DNA of 37,366 nucleotides from Actinomycetota bacterium (GTDB lineage: Bacteria > Actinomycetota > Actinomycetes > Actinomycetales > Microbacteriaceae), in the NCBI GenBank assembly GCA_005777405.1, contig SXMH01000179.1, positions 1-37,366 of the forward strand. The letters are read 5' to 3'. Of this stretch, positions 37,219-37,366 are shown in pieces; position 1 is the stretch's first letter; each line of letters opens with the position of its first letter. Both the position numbers and the translations under genes were made by a program. A model generated the notes under the pieces. The model ran no database searches. It saw only the letters and a list, made by a program, of their open reading frames with translations, and was not told where the DNA came from.

Positions 37219-37366
37219 ATGGCATTCATCGAAGCCCACGGGCTCGTCAAGACCTATACGCCGAAGGGCGCGCCCGTCGTGCGCGCGCTCGACGGTCTCG
37301 ACCTCGAGGTGCCGCAAGGCACCGTCACAGCACTACTCGGCCCCAACTGCGCCGGCTAGACCACCA
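37219..37366 (+). pseudogene. ABC transporter ATP-binding protein fragment, in-frame TAG in Walker A (real lesion or contig-end error)
   Basis: MAFIEAHGLVKTYTPKGAPVVRALDGLDLEVPQGTVTALLGPNCAG*TT; expected GPNGAGKTT. Confidence 0.6.

Noticed and set aside
1-37366. Anti-phage defence, prophage, transposase, tRNA/rRNA genes
   Set aside because: No supporting ORF motifs or RNA signatures were seen in the window.

Overview
High-GC actinobacterial chromosome segment (codon usage and gene content look Microbacteriaceae-like; this is inference). The left half (about 1-20.4 kb) is a plant-glycan/sugar-acid utilisation region: L-rhamnose isomerase (partial), two LacI regulators, GH78 alpha-L-rhamnosidase, an NAD-dependent epimerase/dehydrogenase, a CUT1-type sugar ABC transporter (solute-binding protein plus two permeases, no ATPase), a GH3 glycosidase, and a repeat-containing LAxTG-anchored surface protein. 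It also holds a translationally coupled GH127 - RuBisCO-like protein (RLP) - DUF1537 acid-sugar kinase operon, flanked by a divergent Asp/Glu-racemase-fold enzyme and a SorC-type regulator. The right half is accessory or housekeeping: membrane-anchored esterase, GntR plus FMN-dependent alpha-hydroxy-acid dehydrogenase, an overlapping three-gene module (acyl-CoA dehydrogenase - PIG-L/methyltransferase fusion - GT2), aldo/keto reductase, LysR, MFS, LLM oxidoreductase, serine hydrolase, alpha/beta hydrolase, membrane protein, ArsR/VOC, NUDIX, a second acyl-CoA dehydrogenase, DoxX, HxlR, and a 3'-truncated ABC ATPase with an in-frame stop inside its Walker A motif. The most interesting candidate system is the GH127-RLP-kinase operon, a possible branched-chain sugar (apiose/aceric-acid-like) catabolic route. 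Next are the PIG-L/MTase-GT2-ACAD module and several unexplained long intergenic inverted repeats. All homology calls are by eye from protein sequence; no searches were run.
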